A DNA stretch of 64,000 nucleotides. Source: Hepsetus odoe. Taxonomy: Eukaryota > Chordata > Actinopteri > Characiformes > Hepsetidae. Position numbers and translations under genes: made by a program. Numbering within the stretch: the first letter of the stretch is position 1; every line of letters starts with the position of its first letter. The stretch is taken from contig CM029386.1 in assembly GCA_017165825.1 (NCBI GenBank), forward strand, positions 14,968,945 through 15,032,944, given 5' to 3'. The notes under the pieces were generated by a model. The model saw nothing but the letters and a program-made list of their open reading frames with translations. It searched no databases and was not told where the DNA came from. Positions 9,600 through 20,700 of the stretch are shown here, piece by piece.

Positions 9600-10740
9600 T
9601 TCTGCTACAAAGATTTAATTGCTTTTTTAATTAAATCAAAATGTATTGTTGTTAGCTATTGTATAGTGCATCATTTGAGCTTATCATGTGGAGCTTGAAT
9701 TCCGTTGGGTGCTATTGATTTGAAATTGGGGCTTCAGAGTGAAAAATATAAATCATGCAACAAAACTCCAGTTTGCCTCGAGTTCACAGTGCTATGTTTA
9801 TAAAGATTTCACTCCAGTTGTCCAGCTCTCTCTTCAGTGTTTTCACTGCTTTCTTACGTAGAGTAACAGTAGTGGTTAAACCCCTGTGGGGAGGTTTTCA
9901 GAGAAGCAGATCCTCAACTTTGCTTTGCTTACTTTCATCAGCAAAGGTCCATTTCTGTTCCTGCCCATTTTTCATTTTTGGTTATGCATTTCCATAAAGA
10001 ATAAATTCAGCACAAACAATATAAGAAAGTCAATAGCAGATTAAGTTAATCGTGTTTTTACAGTAAAACCAAAATTAGCAAAAGGACATGCTAAATGTTC
10101 AGAATGTGTTAATAATGCGACTGATTGCCTGTTCTTCTGTCAAAAGGAGTTTACTTTTCCTGTTATCAAATGTACCTAATTGTACCTAATGTGCCTTAAA
10201 ACTTCTAGTATGGCAATACTCAAAACCTGAGCAACAGCGAAGTACCCATAGCTTATTGCTCGGCATTTAAAACACTCCGTACTCCAGGAGGCGATAGAGG
10301 ACAAAATCTGTTTTTGTAAGTAAGCTCTACAGTCATATCAAAAGCCATGATGAGTGTGAACAGTTGATAATTATGTGCTTCTTTAAAGAAGAGGCAACGG
10401 TGTATCGTATACTGTATAAACGACAAACTAACTCTGCAAAAGACAAGTCAGACACTTAGTCTGCTATGGCTGTTAATGGAGCTAAAGTATTAGTATTATG
10501 TTTAGGGTGTTATAAAGCCTAAAAATGTACCGCTTGTATATGAATGGCGAAACCCAAGCCCATGGTTCAGTGGGTTGCAAATGTATGTTCCCTCTTTACA
10601 AACTCGTTCTTACAGTTCTATGGTAGTTAAAATGCTCTGTACACCAAGGGGCAATAGAGGAGGAGCATTTATCAGCAGGCCTCAAAGCCATAACCACTTA
10701 ACATGTTGCGAGTAGAGTAGCATTTGCTGCTTCTGTTGTA
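9600..10740. other. No gene seen; short direct repeat
   Basis: AT-rich spacer. Two diverged copies of a ~35 bp sequence lie at about 10267 and 10627 (ACTCCGTACTCCAGGAGGCG and GCTCTGTACACCAAGGGGCA, each followed by ATAGAGGA). They may be old mobile-element ends, but no element was identified. Confidence 0.45.
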
Positions 10741-10744
10741 ATGA

Positions 10745-11260
10745 AGAGGGGCTACATCTGATCAGTACACGAGAGTATCATTGAAACCACCACCGGCGTT
10801 AGTTCCCGGCAACCCATCAAAGCAGCTCTGACTGACTGAGCAGCTCCACAAGATGTCTGAAAGTGTGTTGTGGTATCTGGTAATAAGACTTTAATGTAAG
10901 TTCTGTGAGTTGTGAGGTAGAGCCTCCGTGGATCCCATCCGGGGGCCTCCATGAAACAGATGCTTGTTTAGATTGAGGTCTGGGGAATTAGGAGGCCAAG
11001 CCTTCCAACGCTTTGTCATGTTCTACAAACCATTCCTGAACAGTTTTTGCAGTGTGGCGGGGATTATCCTGCTGAAAGAGGCCACTGTTATTTGTGAAGG
11101 CTCTTGCCATGAAAGAGGGCACTTGTTTTGCAGCAGCGTTAAGGTAGGTGCTAATCAAAGTAACTACCACAATGAATGCCAGGAACCCAAGGTTTTTCCA
11201 GCAGATCCTTGCCCAGAGCATCACAATGTTCTCCCAGGTTGCTTCTTTCAGACCAGGTTA
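10745..11260 (-). pseudogene. Tc1-family transposase relic
   Basis: On the minus strand the frame 11224-10988 encodes a Tc1-like segment: WARICWKN, then FQQDNPRHTAKTVQEWF, the block holding the second catalytic Asp region. Past an in-frame break, the DNA continues with AATTCCCCAGACCTCAATC (PNSPDLN-like) and tail sequence ending about 10750. Several stops and frame changes show that the copy is dead. No terminal inverted repeats were found, so only the 3' part of the transposase gene remains. Confidence 0.8.
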
Positions 11261-11467
11261 CCTTTTACTGTTGCTCCAGGGATTAGTTCATATGCCCACT
11301 GTACATACTCTCAGACAGATCTGACTATTGCGCAAGCTGCAATGCCGTTTGTATTCTGCCATGGCCAGCTTATACGTTTTCAGCAATTAGTGCAACAGTA
11401 GTTCTTCTGTTGGCTCAAACCAGATGTGGTAGCTTTTGCTCTCAGTGTCCAGCAATGAACCTGTCTG

Positions 11468-11640
11468 TGGCAGCGGCCTAGGGACTAGGCCCCAGAACCA
11501 GAGGGTTGTGGGTTTGAATCCCAGACCAAAAGGTTGTCTTCAGGTGTCCCTCCAGCAAGATACCATCCCCATCACTGCTTCTGGGGCGCTTTTAATAGCT
11601 GCTCTTTGCTGCATGTGTGTGTGGGTTAAATGCAGAGGCA
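11468..11640 (+). mobile_element. Mermaid-like SINE, 5' member of a tandem pair
   Basis: tRNA-like head (CAGCGGCCTAGGGACTAGGC), box-B-like GGGTTTGAATCCCAG, then CATCACTGCTTCTGGGGC and a body ending GGGTTAAATGCAGAGG. The 3' tail is missing and the next SINE begins directly. Confidence 0.8.
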
Positions 11641-11867
11641 GCATGGGGCAGCAGTGGTCTAGTGGTTAGGGACTAGGCCCCAGGACCCAAAGGTTGTGAG
11701 TTTGAATCCCAAGCCGGTAGGTTGCCCTAAGGTTCCCTTGAGCTGTCCCCATCACTGCTCCCTAGGCACTTAAAATAGCTGCCACCTGCTGCATGTGTCC
11801 TTGGGTGAAATACAGAGGAAGCATTTCTTTGAGTCCCAATGACAGTCACTTTCACTTTAAACCCTGG
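11641..11867 (+). mobile_element. Mermaid-like SINE, 3' member of a tandem pair
   Basis: A complete copy from GGGGCAGCAGTGGTCTAGTG to CAGTCACTTTCACTTTAAA, joined head to tail with the preceding copy without spacer. The join falls after the same body motif (AAATGCAGAGG) that continues in this copy, as expected of a dimeric transcript or an insertion into the tail. Confidence 0.8.
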
Positions 11868-12389
11868 ATGCCCATGACCCTGTTGCCCCTCCATACATCG
11901 TCGGATCACTTTTTGAAGATTTGACACAGTCTTTTAGCCATTACAGTGTGGCTTTTATCACTCACATCCCTACTTGCCCATTATTCCTGCTTTCAACACA
12001 TCATCCTCAAGAAACAACAGTTCCCTTGGTCCCAAATATATCCCTCCCCTGGACTGGTCCAGCTGTGGCTGACTAGTATTGTTTCTTTGACCTAACCCAA
12101 CTGTTCAGAAATGCTTTGCCAGGCTTGTCCACAACTATTGTGCTCTCTTGAGGGTATGTTCCGATTGCAACATGTACTTCAGTTGCATTATGGATTGCCT
12201 TACATGGTGAGAAATTTTTAAAAAGTAACATCTGTAGGTGTCTTCATGGCTTGCAGTGTTTGTTTCCTTTTAACTATGCACATAGGCGTGAGATGGCTGG
12301 CCCACACATTGTGTCCATTTGAAGTTTATCTGGAGCATCTTTGAGATGCAGGATTAACATAACCAGTAGAGTCAGTTTACCACAATGCT

Positions 12390-12824
12390 AGGTGAAAGTA
12401 ACTATTCTTACGTTTACGGCATTTAGCAGACGCTCTTATCCAGAGCGACTTCCATGTCCTAATTACAGGGACTGTCCCCCCGGAGCAATTCAGGGTTAAG
12501 TGTCTTGCTCAGGACCCAGTGGTGGTAGTGCTAGAGATCCTGTGGGATTTGAACCTGGGACCTCTTGAGCCATAGGTCCACAGGCAAGCGCCCTACCACT
12601 AGACCACCACCACCCTTGTCATTGCGAGATCAAACAGTGAAACAATGAAATTGGACTTCTGCATTTAACCCATGCAAACACTGTGCAGCTATGAAAGCGC
12701 CTGGGGAGCAGTGACGGGGACGGTACCTGCTCAAGGGTACCTCAGGGCAATAAGGGGTCTGAACCCACAATCTTCTGATCCTGTGGCCAACTCCCTAACC
12801 ACTAGGCCATCGCTGCCCCAAGTG
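12390..12824 (-). mobile_element. Mermaid-like SINE interrupted by another SINE
   Basis: Two pieces (12390-12410 and 12615-12824) together make one minus-strand Mermaid-like SINE. The outer piece starts GTGAAAGTAACTATTCTTA and resumes CTTGTCATTGCGAGATCAAA, ending CTAACCACTAGGCCATCGCT. The inner element is listed separately. The outer SINE is therefore the older insertion. Confidence 0.8.
12411..12614 (-). mobile_element. tRNA SINE with L2-type tail nested in another SINE
   Basis: Begins on + with TTTACGGCATTTAGCAGACG and CTCTTATCCAGAGCGACTTC, and ends with the head complement CTACCACTAGACCACCACCA. It splits the Mermaid-like SINE. The target duplication is not clear (a few bases around CTT). 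Confidence 0.82.
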
Positions 12825-13149
12825 TTGTCAGGAGCAGAACAAACAATTGTCATTTCTACTTCTTTCTGAACAGAACCAATCTGATGGTCTCCATTTTCCA
12901 TGTTCATTGTTGGTAGTCGTGTTAATTCAGAAGCAGCTAACAGTCATCTGGTTAGCAGGGATTATATCAACTCTCATGTGTCCCCTTGTGGACAAAGCCA
13001 AGCTAGAGGAGTGTGAATAATGGTGCTTACATAGTGGCTGTGTATGCGCTTAGTTTTTGTTGTTGATGTTGAAGCTAACAGCAAGTACATTTAAATAACA
13101 CAATCATTTTGCTGACTTATGCGAAAGACGTCCCTGGTTTGACTTGCTA

Positions 13150-13290
13150 TGATAGCCTACTAGTTAGGGATGGCCCCAGGATCGGACAGTTGTGTGTTCG
13201 AATCCCAGATCCTTGAGCAAGATCCCGTTCCCATCACTGATCCCTGGGTGCTTTGTATGTTTGTAGTCACTTTCACATTTCATTTCAGTA
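13150..13290 (+). mobile_element. Mermaid-like SINE, internally shortened
   Basis: Head CTACTAGTTAGGGATGGCCC and box-B-like TGTTCGAATCCCAGATC are followed by CTTGAGCAAGATCCCGTTCC and a short tail (GTCACTTTCAC). The segment between head and body is partly deleted. Confidence 0.68.
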
Positions 13291-13307
13291 CCAGGAAATA
13301 TTACTAG

Positions 13308-13547
13308 GGGTAGCAATGGCCTAATGTTTAAGGAATAGGCTACAGGATCGTAAGGTTGCGGGTTCAAATCCCAAACCACTAAGTAACCTGGAGGTACCCT
13401 TGAGCAAGGGACACTCCCAATCACAGATCCCTGGGTGCTGGATATGGCTGGCACCTGCTGCATGGTGTGTGCATAGGCCAAGTTGTGGTTCACTTAGTGT
13501 TTTTACACTAAGTGAAATGTCACTTTCACTTTCACTTTCAATATGAA
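13308..13547 (+). mobile_element. Mermaid-like SINE with hairpin in tail
   Basis: GGGGTAGCAATGGCCTAATG head, GGGTTCAAATCCCAAACC box B and CACCTGCTGCATGGTGTGTG body. The tail contains a perfect 12-bp inverted repeat with a TTTT loop (13489-13516) before CACTTTCACTTTCACTTTC. Confidence 0.75.
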
Positions 13548-13549
13548 TA

Positions 13550-14690
13550 GTAATCATGGTTTACTCTTGGTTTGTCTGTTTCTTACCAGCATTGATGCTG
13601 CATATTGTGGGTGCTGCTGCTTAGTTTTTTATTTCCGATGTTTAATTATAAGGAATTGTTTTCACTTTTAATGTTTTGTTTCTCATCTTGTTTGGTAATA
13701 TTAAATTTCACGTTAGAGTCCTAGCATGGAAGCAATGGCAGTCTGGATCATAACCTGTCATGGCTAATTTGAGACCACTTGTTAACAAGTTTAACATTTT
13801 TGTGGTAATGACCTTCTACAAATACTTAATACAGGTGGTGCACGGTATGTCCAATGCTTTGTAATCTTTTCATGACTGGTATGGAGTTGGAGGTTGTGTT
13901 TTGTTCCGTGTAGGCTATGGATTGGTGTGAGCAATGAGAGGGCAATTTAGTGGATTTGCTCCTCGGTGGTTTTGGGCTGCCGGATGTAGAGCTCCTCAGC
14001 GGGGAATGTACACACTTGGAAAGTTTTTGTCCTTTTGATAGAGAAATGGACAAACATGCTATTTTCTTTTATTCTTAATTCCCTTCATTGAGCTATTTTG
14101 ATGATAATGTAAGCAAGGCGAGGTCATTTGTTGTTGCCAGACTGCTCTGCTTGTTGGGCAGTTAATGCTACTGGTTTACTGTTTATAACAGGAAGTGAAA
14201 AGATTATTTTAAAAAAGACTATTTTTAAAAAGTTTAAGGAGATTGTGGTAGTTTTGCATATTGTTTTATCCGGCGTTTAAATTTAGGACTTGCTTTAAAT
14301 ATGCAGAAGGACAATAAGCATAAGTGCTTGCCTATTACATTGAGACATTTTGTCTTGATTTGTTATTTATTTACATTTCAGAATGGGCTTTTCATAGTGA
14401 TTTATATGAGCATCGCCTCATATAAACGATTTCTTGGACTCGCTCCTCCACCAGTGTGTTTTTAATATAATAAATCTATGAAATATACTTATTAACATGC
14501 ACACTGCCAGACAATGGCATTGAAACTCTTTATAACAGCCCTGCTTTTGAAAGAAAAAGGAAAAATCCTTCAAAGATGTAGCAAAATGAAGAAAATTACA
14601 AAGGAGTAAAGCATACTTACTGTCTTGTGGATGGGAAAACAAAAATTGGCTGAAAAAATACAAATATTAATTGGCTGCGAACGGCAACTT
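13550..14690. other. No gene seen
   Basis: AT-rich single-copy-looking DNA without a supported open frame or repeat. The minus-strand frames here have no recognisable domain. Confidence 0.45.
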
Positions 14691-14699
14691 CATCACTAT

Positions 14700-14960
14700 G
14701 CTAGCATCGTCTCGGCAAGTTCAGCTTAAGCTTTTTTGCCAGGATTGATTCAGCTTCAGCAGCTGCAGAGAATTAAGCCCTGGTGGCCATCTTGAGTCCC
14801 TGCATTGAGAGAGATGCTGGTTTCCTCGCTCTGCTGCAGGAGGAGGGAGTGCAGGGATACGCGCCATGAACAGCAAAATTGGACGGGGCTAGCAGTTAGC
14901 AGCCCTTTTTAAAAAGGCTTTTTTGGGGAGCTAGAAAAGAGGAAATGGAGGCAGGCGGGT
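14700..14960 (+). promoter_or_regulatory. Weak promoter candidate upstream of atf7ip
   Basis: A locally GC- and CpG-richer patch in AT-rich surroundings. It contains GCCATCTTG (14786-14794), a good match to the YY1 element often found near start sites of housekeeping genes, and GC-rich AGGAGGAGGGAGTGCAGGG. It lies 1.5 kb before the putative 5' UTR exon at 16459. No donor site was convincingly assigned, so this is only a candidate. Confidence 0.22.
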
Positions 14961-15006
14961 ATAAATGTACTACGTTTATCACAGTACCTTTTTGAATATT
15001 TATTAG

Positions 15007-15009
<3 letters not shown>

Positions 15010-15057
<48 letters not shown>
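15010..15057. repeat. (TG)n microsatellite
   Basis: About 24 uninterrupted TG units in the region upstream of atf7ip. Confidence 0.97.
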
Positions 15058-15060
<3 letters not shown>

Positions 15061-15433
15061 AGTGTGTAAAACAGTATTGTTAGGAGTACTGTTCAGGCAT
15101 GTCTTTTCTGTAATGCAAGTGTAACAGTCGGCAATACTGACGTTAAATCCAGCGTGTCAGGCCACCAAGATCGCCTGCTATCTGCTTTATTCCCCCCTGC
15201 CCTGCAAACCATGCAATATTGCTTGCATGATCAGAGCCAGTCTTGCAAGTGACCCTGGTCTTTACAGGGCCTGAGGTCTGACTGTAATGTCCAGTGCTGC
15301 CTCTCAGGCTTATCTGAGTTTATATAGACGCTTTCAGCTTTAAACTCACGTCCGTGACGTTAGTTAAAAAAGCTAGCCGGTCTCATCCACTGACCTTCAG
15401 GACTAAACAAGTAAAAATGAAATTTCTGAGCCG

Positions 15434-15447
15434 GTTGCCATGGGAAC
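15434..15447. promoter_or_regulatory. RFX X-box-like site
   Basis: GTTGCCATGGGAAC matches the palindromic RFX consensus (GTTGCCATGGCAAC) at 13 of 14 positions. It lies upstream of atf7ip in a GC-richer patch; function is inferred from the match only. Confidence 0.4.
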
Positions 15448-16458
15448 CAGACCTTGGGGATGGCATGCAAGCTGTCTGACAGGAAGCAAGAGAGGCGCCG
15501 TGCAAAAAAGTGCAGGAGCAGAAGTTGCTATATTTAGGGGCCAGACAATGCGCACTAGCACATGTGCAGCAGCATTGCAGCGACTTGTCGCAGCAGTGCA
15601 GCGACTGAGCACAGCTTCAGCTAGCAGCTGACTCGTCTACACGTCCTAGTACCACATGCTGTAGAAATGAGCCTAGAGGGCAATAACATTTTAAAACTAG
15701 ATTGCACATCAGCTTTGCCGTTGCACTTAAATACAGGGATCACGTCTTGTGCACACGCAGTTATCAGGGAATGTTTATTTCTGAATAAGGGAGGAACCAT
15801 GACCAGCATAGGTTTTGGCAGATGGAAGGAGTTATATGTAGGCTAATTTGTATGCAGGATACAGCCTAGCTTATTTTGGCTGCAACTCTAGTGGTGCATA
15901 TAGGGTCGAGTGTGGGAAAGGGAATGGACGCAAAAGGATAAATAACGAAAAAGGAGATGAATTCGATGAAATTACTCATTCTAGCCACATGGACAACATG
16001 CATTTTTAATCTTTTAGCACCATATCCAAGAACTCCAAACAGATTTTCATAGTGGACTGACATTGAGAATGTGAAGTTAATAAAGTTACAGATCATCAAG
16101 GTGTTTACTTTTGTGGAACTAACTACAGTTGACAAAACTGACCCTCTCCCTCCGAAAGTGAAAAGACCTCAGTATTTGGTTGGGGTTTCTTTGTCTGTTA
16201 CTGTGGCATCACTGAACGATTGCCCTTTTGGTTTATTCTGGGGCCAGTTTTGCTACTGACGAAAAAATATAAAAATATGTGTTTAGATCATTTAACAACG
16301 TTTAACAACTGTGGTTTTTAAACCCGTTTAAAAAGGACAAATTAAAGCAAGAAACTTGGCACTCATTATTAATAAAGCAATGGGTTGCAAAGCTATTTTG
16401 TGCTGCATAAAGTAACATTTTTAACTAACTTTTTTTGTGGTGGTGTCCCCCCCTCTAG

Positions 16459-16521
16459 ATTCCGGACCAATCTTGTGCTCAAATCCATGAACAGGGAGGT
16501 ACCAAGTAACACAGCAGTCAG
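16459..16521 (+). other. atf7ip: Putative 5' UTR exon of atf7ip
   Basis: A 63-nt segment has a pyrimidine-tract acceptor (CCCCCCCTCTAG before 16459) and a consensus donor (CAG/GTGAGG at 16522). It lies 900 bp before the exon with the start codon. It holds an ATG at 16490 whose frame, if spliced to 17425, runs to a TGA just before the main ATG, making a uORF of about 15 codons. No protein match is claimed; support is the splice-site pair and position. Confidence 0.38.
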
Positions 16522-17442
16522 GTGAGGCGACGTGTGTGCTCTTGTTCTTTCTATGGCTTTGTGAAGCTTTGTAAATCTGATTGTAAAATTCTAATCAGTT
16601 TTAATATTAATCATATTGTTTGCATATAATATTTTGTACCACGCTATAACTGATCACAAAGAGAACACCCCTGTATTAATGGCAGTGTTTAATTGGGTTA
16701 AAAGACAAATAGAAAATTTGACTCGTATCGAAATTGGAACTTGTTACATGATCACAGTATTACAGTGGTGCCTCTGTTGCCACTAGCAGACTCTGTAACC
16801 TGCTGTCCTGATTGGCTGAGCATCGAACCAGTGAGGTTGAAGGGGAGGAGACAAATGCTGGGATTTCACCCCCTCCCTGTATTTCAATCAGAAGCGTTTT
16901 TGCTGTGCTGCTGTTGAGGAGCTACCCAGTTAGGGTGGAAATCTGATAGAGGAACTGAACTGGTTTAGGCCTTTTCTATTTGATTTCACCACAGGCTTAG
17001 CTTTTTGAGTTATCTGCAGAATCAATCTGCTGAAGATGAAGACAATGTAAGCAGACATCCAGGTGTAGTTAAAGTCTGAATAGGTTTTTCCTCTCAGATT
17101 TAAACTACCTTTTCAGGACTTAAACCATTTGTTTTTTTTTTTTTGATGGGGCAACTGCTGGTCAGTGGTACTGCGACAATGGCAGCTGTTGTGTTGGAGG
17201 GCAGCAGAAGTATGTGGAACAATGCAAAGTGGGTTCTAGGTTGTAGTATGCCACCTAGTGGTACTTCAAGGAGCAAGGACAGTGATCACAAATTAATTGA
17301 ACAATTCTGACTTGCTGGAACATGTCTAAATGAAATATTGAAAAGATTGACTTCATTTAAACAGTTTAAAAAAAAGTATTCTGTTTACTCAAGTAAAACA
17401 ACCAACTTTTGTGTTTCTCTCCAGTTTACGCAGGTGAATAAG

Positions 17443-17799
17443 ATGGAAGTTGCTGTGCCGGAAGAGCCTCAGAAGAAAATTTTCCGCGCCAGGAAAACGA
17501 TGAAGATGAGTGATCGTCAACAGCTGGAAGCGCTCCACCACACCTTGTCCACGGTGGCCACCAATTCTTCATCTTCCTCCTCCTCTTCCTCACGACCAGA
17601 GACACCGCTGGTGAATGGCATGCACACTGAGGACGGTCAAAAGGCGAAAGAGAAGGAGAAATGCCCACGCCGGCCGTCTCCCTCTCATTCTCGATCGCCC
17701 TCACCTTCAGTGATAAAAGGGACAGAGAAGGGCAAAGGTGAGGAGAAAAAAGGAGGGAGGGACAAGAAACCGGAGGAAGATGACGAAGAGAAGACGGAA
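17443..17799 (+). CDS. atf7ip: atf7ip coding exon 1
   Basis: Codons 1-119. The exon itself begins after TTTCTCTCCAG at 17425, so 18 nt are 5' UTR. The donor is GGAA/GTGAGT. It encodes the conserved N-terminal block, a nine-serine run and a Lys/Glu-rich tail. It ends in phase 0, and the next exon opens in frame. Confidence 0.9.
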
Positions 17800-20700
17800 G
17801 TGAGTTCATGCATTGTGACACTACAGGAAATAGAAAACTGTGTACATATTTATGCTTAAATTCTACAAACCTGTCATGCTATTTAATACAAGCGACACAA
17901 ACAGAATGAACATGGTGGTAATGTTTGGACAAAATATTCCATCTCCATTTTTACAATATGCTCATCATAATGAATGGGCCAATTAATGCATTCAAAACTT
18001 TCAAAAGTATTTTTTTTTCTCTTCGCCTAAAAGGTCTCAGTTTTGTTGACGCAAGGGTTTTTTCCCCCAACAGTGATTGTTTTAGCCATCATGAGAACGT
18101 GCTGTCAATCCCTAAATTCTCACACTTTCCTAGTTTTACGTAGTTTAATCTTCAATTTCACATTGCTTGCATTGCAGAATGGTGAATCATGTGCTTTTAT
18201 TATCCCATATTTTAAGAGTCAACATGGTGTTGATCGTGCACACAATATTTTCAAACGAGAATTTTCTTTTAAGTGTAATTTATAAGCCGTGTCAAAGTTC
18301 GGCATCGTTACAAAGCAATGTGTTAATTAAACCAAACTTTGCAAAGTGGCTGTTCTGCTAGATCTCTTTTCCTCTTTGTGATTAAATGATCTGAATTTTT
18401 TCTCCATAAGACCTCTAAATGTGAGAAGAAGGGGGACCTGAAAAAGAGTTCTGTGGACCAACTGTTCAATGGGGAGACAGCTGCTATGGATACTGATGGA
18501 GCCAGCCTTGATAACTGTTCGGCCGAGGAGAAGGAGGAAAAAAGCATCAAGAGCTCCTTGTCATCTGCTTCTGGTTCTCCTGCTGCTGATCTAGAGTGTG
18601 ACCCAGAAGTGAAAGAGGGCTTCCTGTTTCTCAGCGAGGAAGACGAGGGCCAGGCAGAGCGAGATGAGGTTAAAGACCGAAATGAGGAGAAGATGGTTGT
18701 GGATGCCATCAAAGATGAGAAGAAAGATGCAGAACATATCCAAAGTTCTAAAGCAGCTGATGGCCCAGGTAAAAAGTGCCGCCCTTAAAAGAATCTAAGG
18801 AGAAGAAGTAGGCAAATAATCTGCTCTGTTCTAAAACTTGCAGTTGGTGCTCAACACTACAGCCTAAAAATGCACAGGAAAACTGTTGCTTGTTGTTATA
18901 CATATTTGTTTCCCCCTGTCTCAACATTACAGCTCCTGCTGTTGCTGCCTTACTGAAAAGCTATCTAATCATAGCTTGACTAAGACGGACTAAATCTCTA
19001 ACGCCATCTACATGCTACTGTTATATAACCACATGGCTATTTTGGGGAGTAGGCGGAGGTCACATATTGTCACTGAATCTTAATTGTTTCTGACTTGGAG
19101 TAATAAGTGAACATTTGTGGACATAAATTACATCAATTCTTTCAAATGGAATAACAGGAAAGTTCCCTCATGGACTTAAAACCAAATCTTCTGCACCGGT
19201 TTCATTATAAACAGGCAACAGTGCTTCCGCTGGCAAGAAGAGGTCTTTTTCACCAGAAGGGGGGAAAGATGGGCGTAAAGATTCAGAGATTAAAGAAGAG
19301 AGAGATGAGAAAAGAGCAAGGGTTGAAGGAGTAGAGCTTGAGGCCCAGCTGGAGTTGAAGATCACAGCCAATGCAGGCAGTCGTCTGAAACTGGAGAAAG
19401 TATGCTTATTCTTTGTACTTGTATATGCAAGTTTTAAGCATGGTCCTTTGTAACCCATTGTAGATTTTATTTAGTAAATGTGATACATTTGGTTCCAAAA
19501 CCTGATTGGCTGAGCCATGTTGGACTATTTATTGCTTGTGAACTATTTACAATTATTAATAAACTAGCAGAAGTCTTATTATTGTTCAAACATTTTGCAT
19601 TAATTTTATAACCCTGGCATTTTAATTTAACTTTAAAGATGTATTTTTTCAAATGCAATTTGTGAGATTTTACTGCAGTTTCGAGGATTTGCCCTTTTAG
19701 TCATGATAAAATCTATGTAATGCGATAAATGTGCTGATCCACTTTGTCAACATATATTTTTGTTTAAATTAATTTATTCAGGTGGTGCAGCAGCTGGTGG
19801 AGGACCGGTTGCGGGTGTTGCAGTTGACAGTGTTTGACTGCAGTCTCAAGGAGCTTAAAGAAAGGGTGGACAAGATTGACACTGTCACGAAACAGCAGAA
19901 TGCTCTCCAGCACATCAGCACACTGCAGGTGTGTTCTGATCTGAGATCTGCTGCAGGGTTGTGGATTAGGATTCAACAGAAAATCTCACCACTCACTTCT
20001 TATAATGTAATATACATCAACATACATATGTGACACAAGTGTCTCGTAGTAAAACCTCAGCAGGGGCTTCTTCTGGATAACGTGCATGCAGCATTTTTGT
20101 TCATGAAGACATTTACATTTAGCAGACGCTCTTATCCAGAGCGACTTCCATGTCCTAATTACAGGGACAGTCCCCCTGGAGCAACTCAGGGTTAAGGGTC
20201 TTGCTCAGGGACCAAGTGGTGATAATGCCAGAGGTGGGATTTGAACCTGGGCCATAGGTCCATAGACAAGTACCCTACCACTAGACCACCAGCACCCCTA
20301 GACCAATGATATCAAGTGCAGAAGGTGCCTGCAGATGTCAGCTGTCACTTAAGAGCACTTAAGAGTTCTTTGCGTTGTTTGAGAATGCTCAAGTGAGACC
20401 TTAGTGATTTTTTAAATATGAAAATTTAAGTATAAAATCCACCAATAGGGAAAGCAGCAACAGTTCTGAGTTTATTCCATATACAAATTTCCCAGCTGGA
20501 ACAGCTAAGCCTCAAGACTTTACATTTACATTTATGGCATTTAGCAGACGCTCTTATCCAGAGCGACTTCCATGTCCTAAGGGACGATCCCCTCAGGGAC
20601 CCAGTGGTGGTAGTGCTGGAGGTGGGATTTGAACCTGGGCCCTTTTGAGCCATAGGTCCATAGGCAAGTATCCTACCACTAGACCACCACCACCCTTTGA

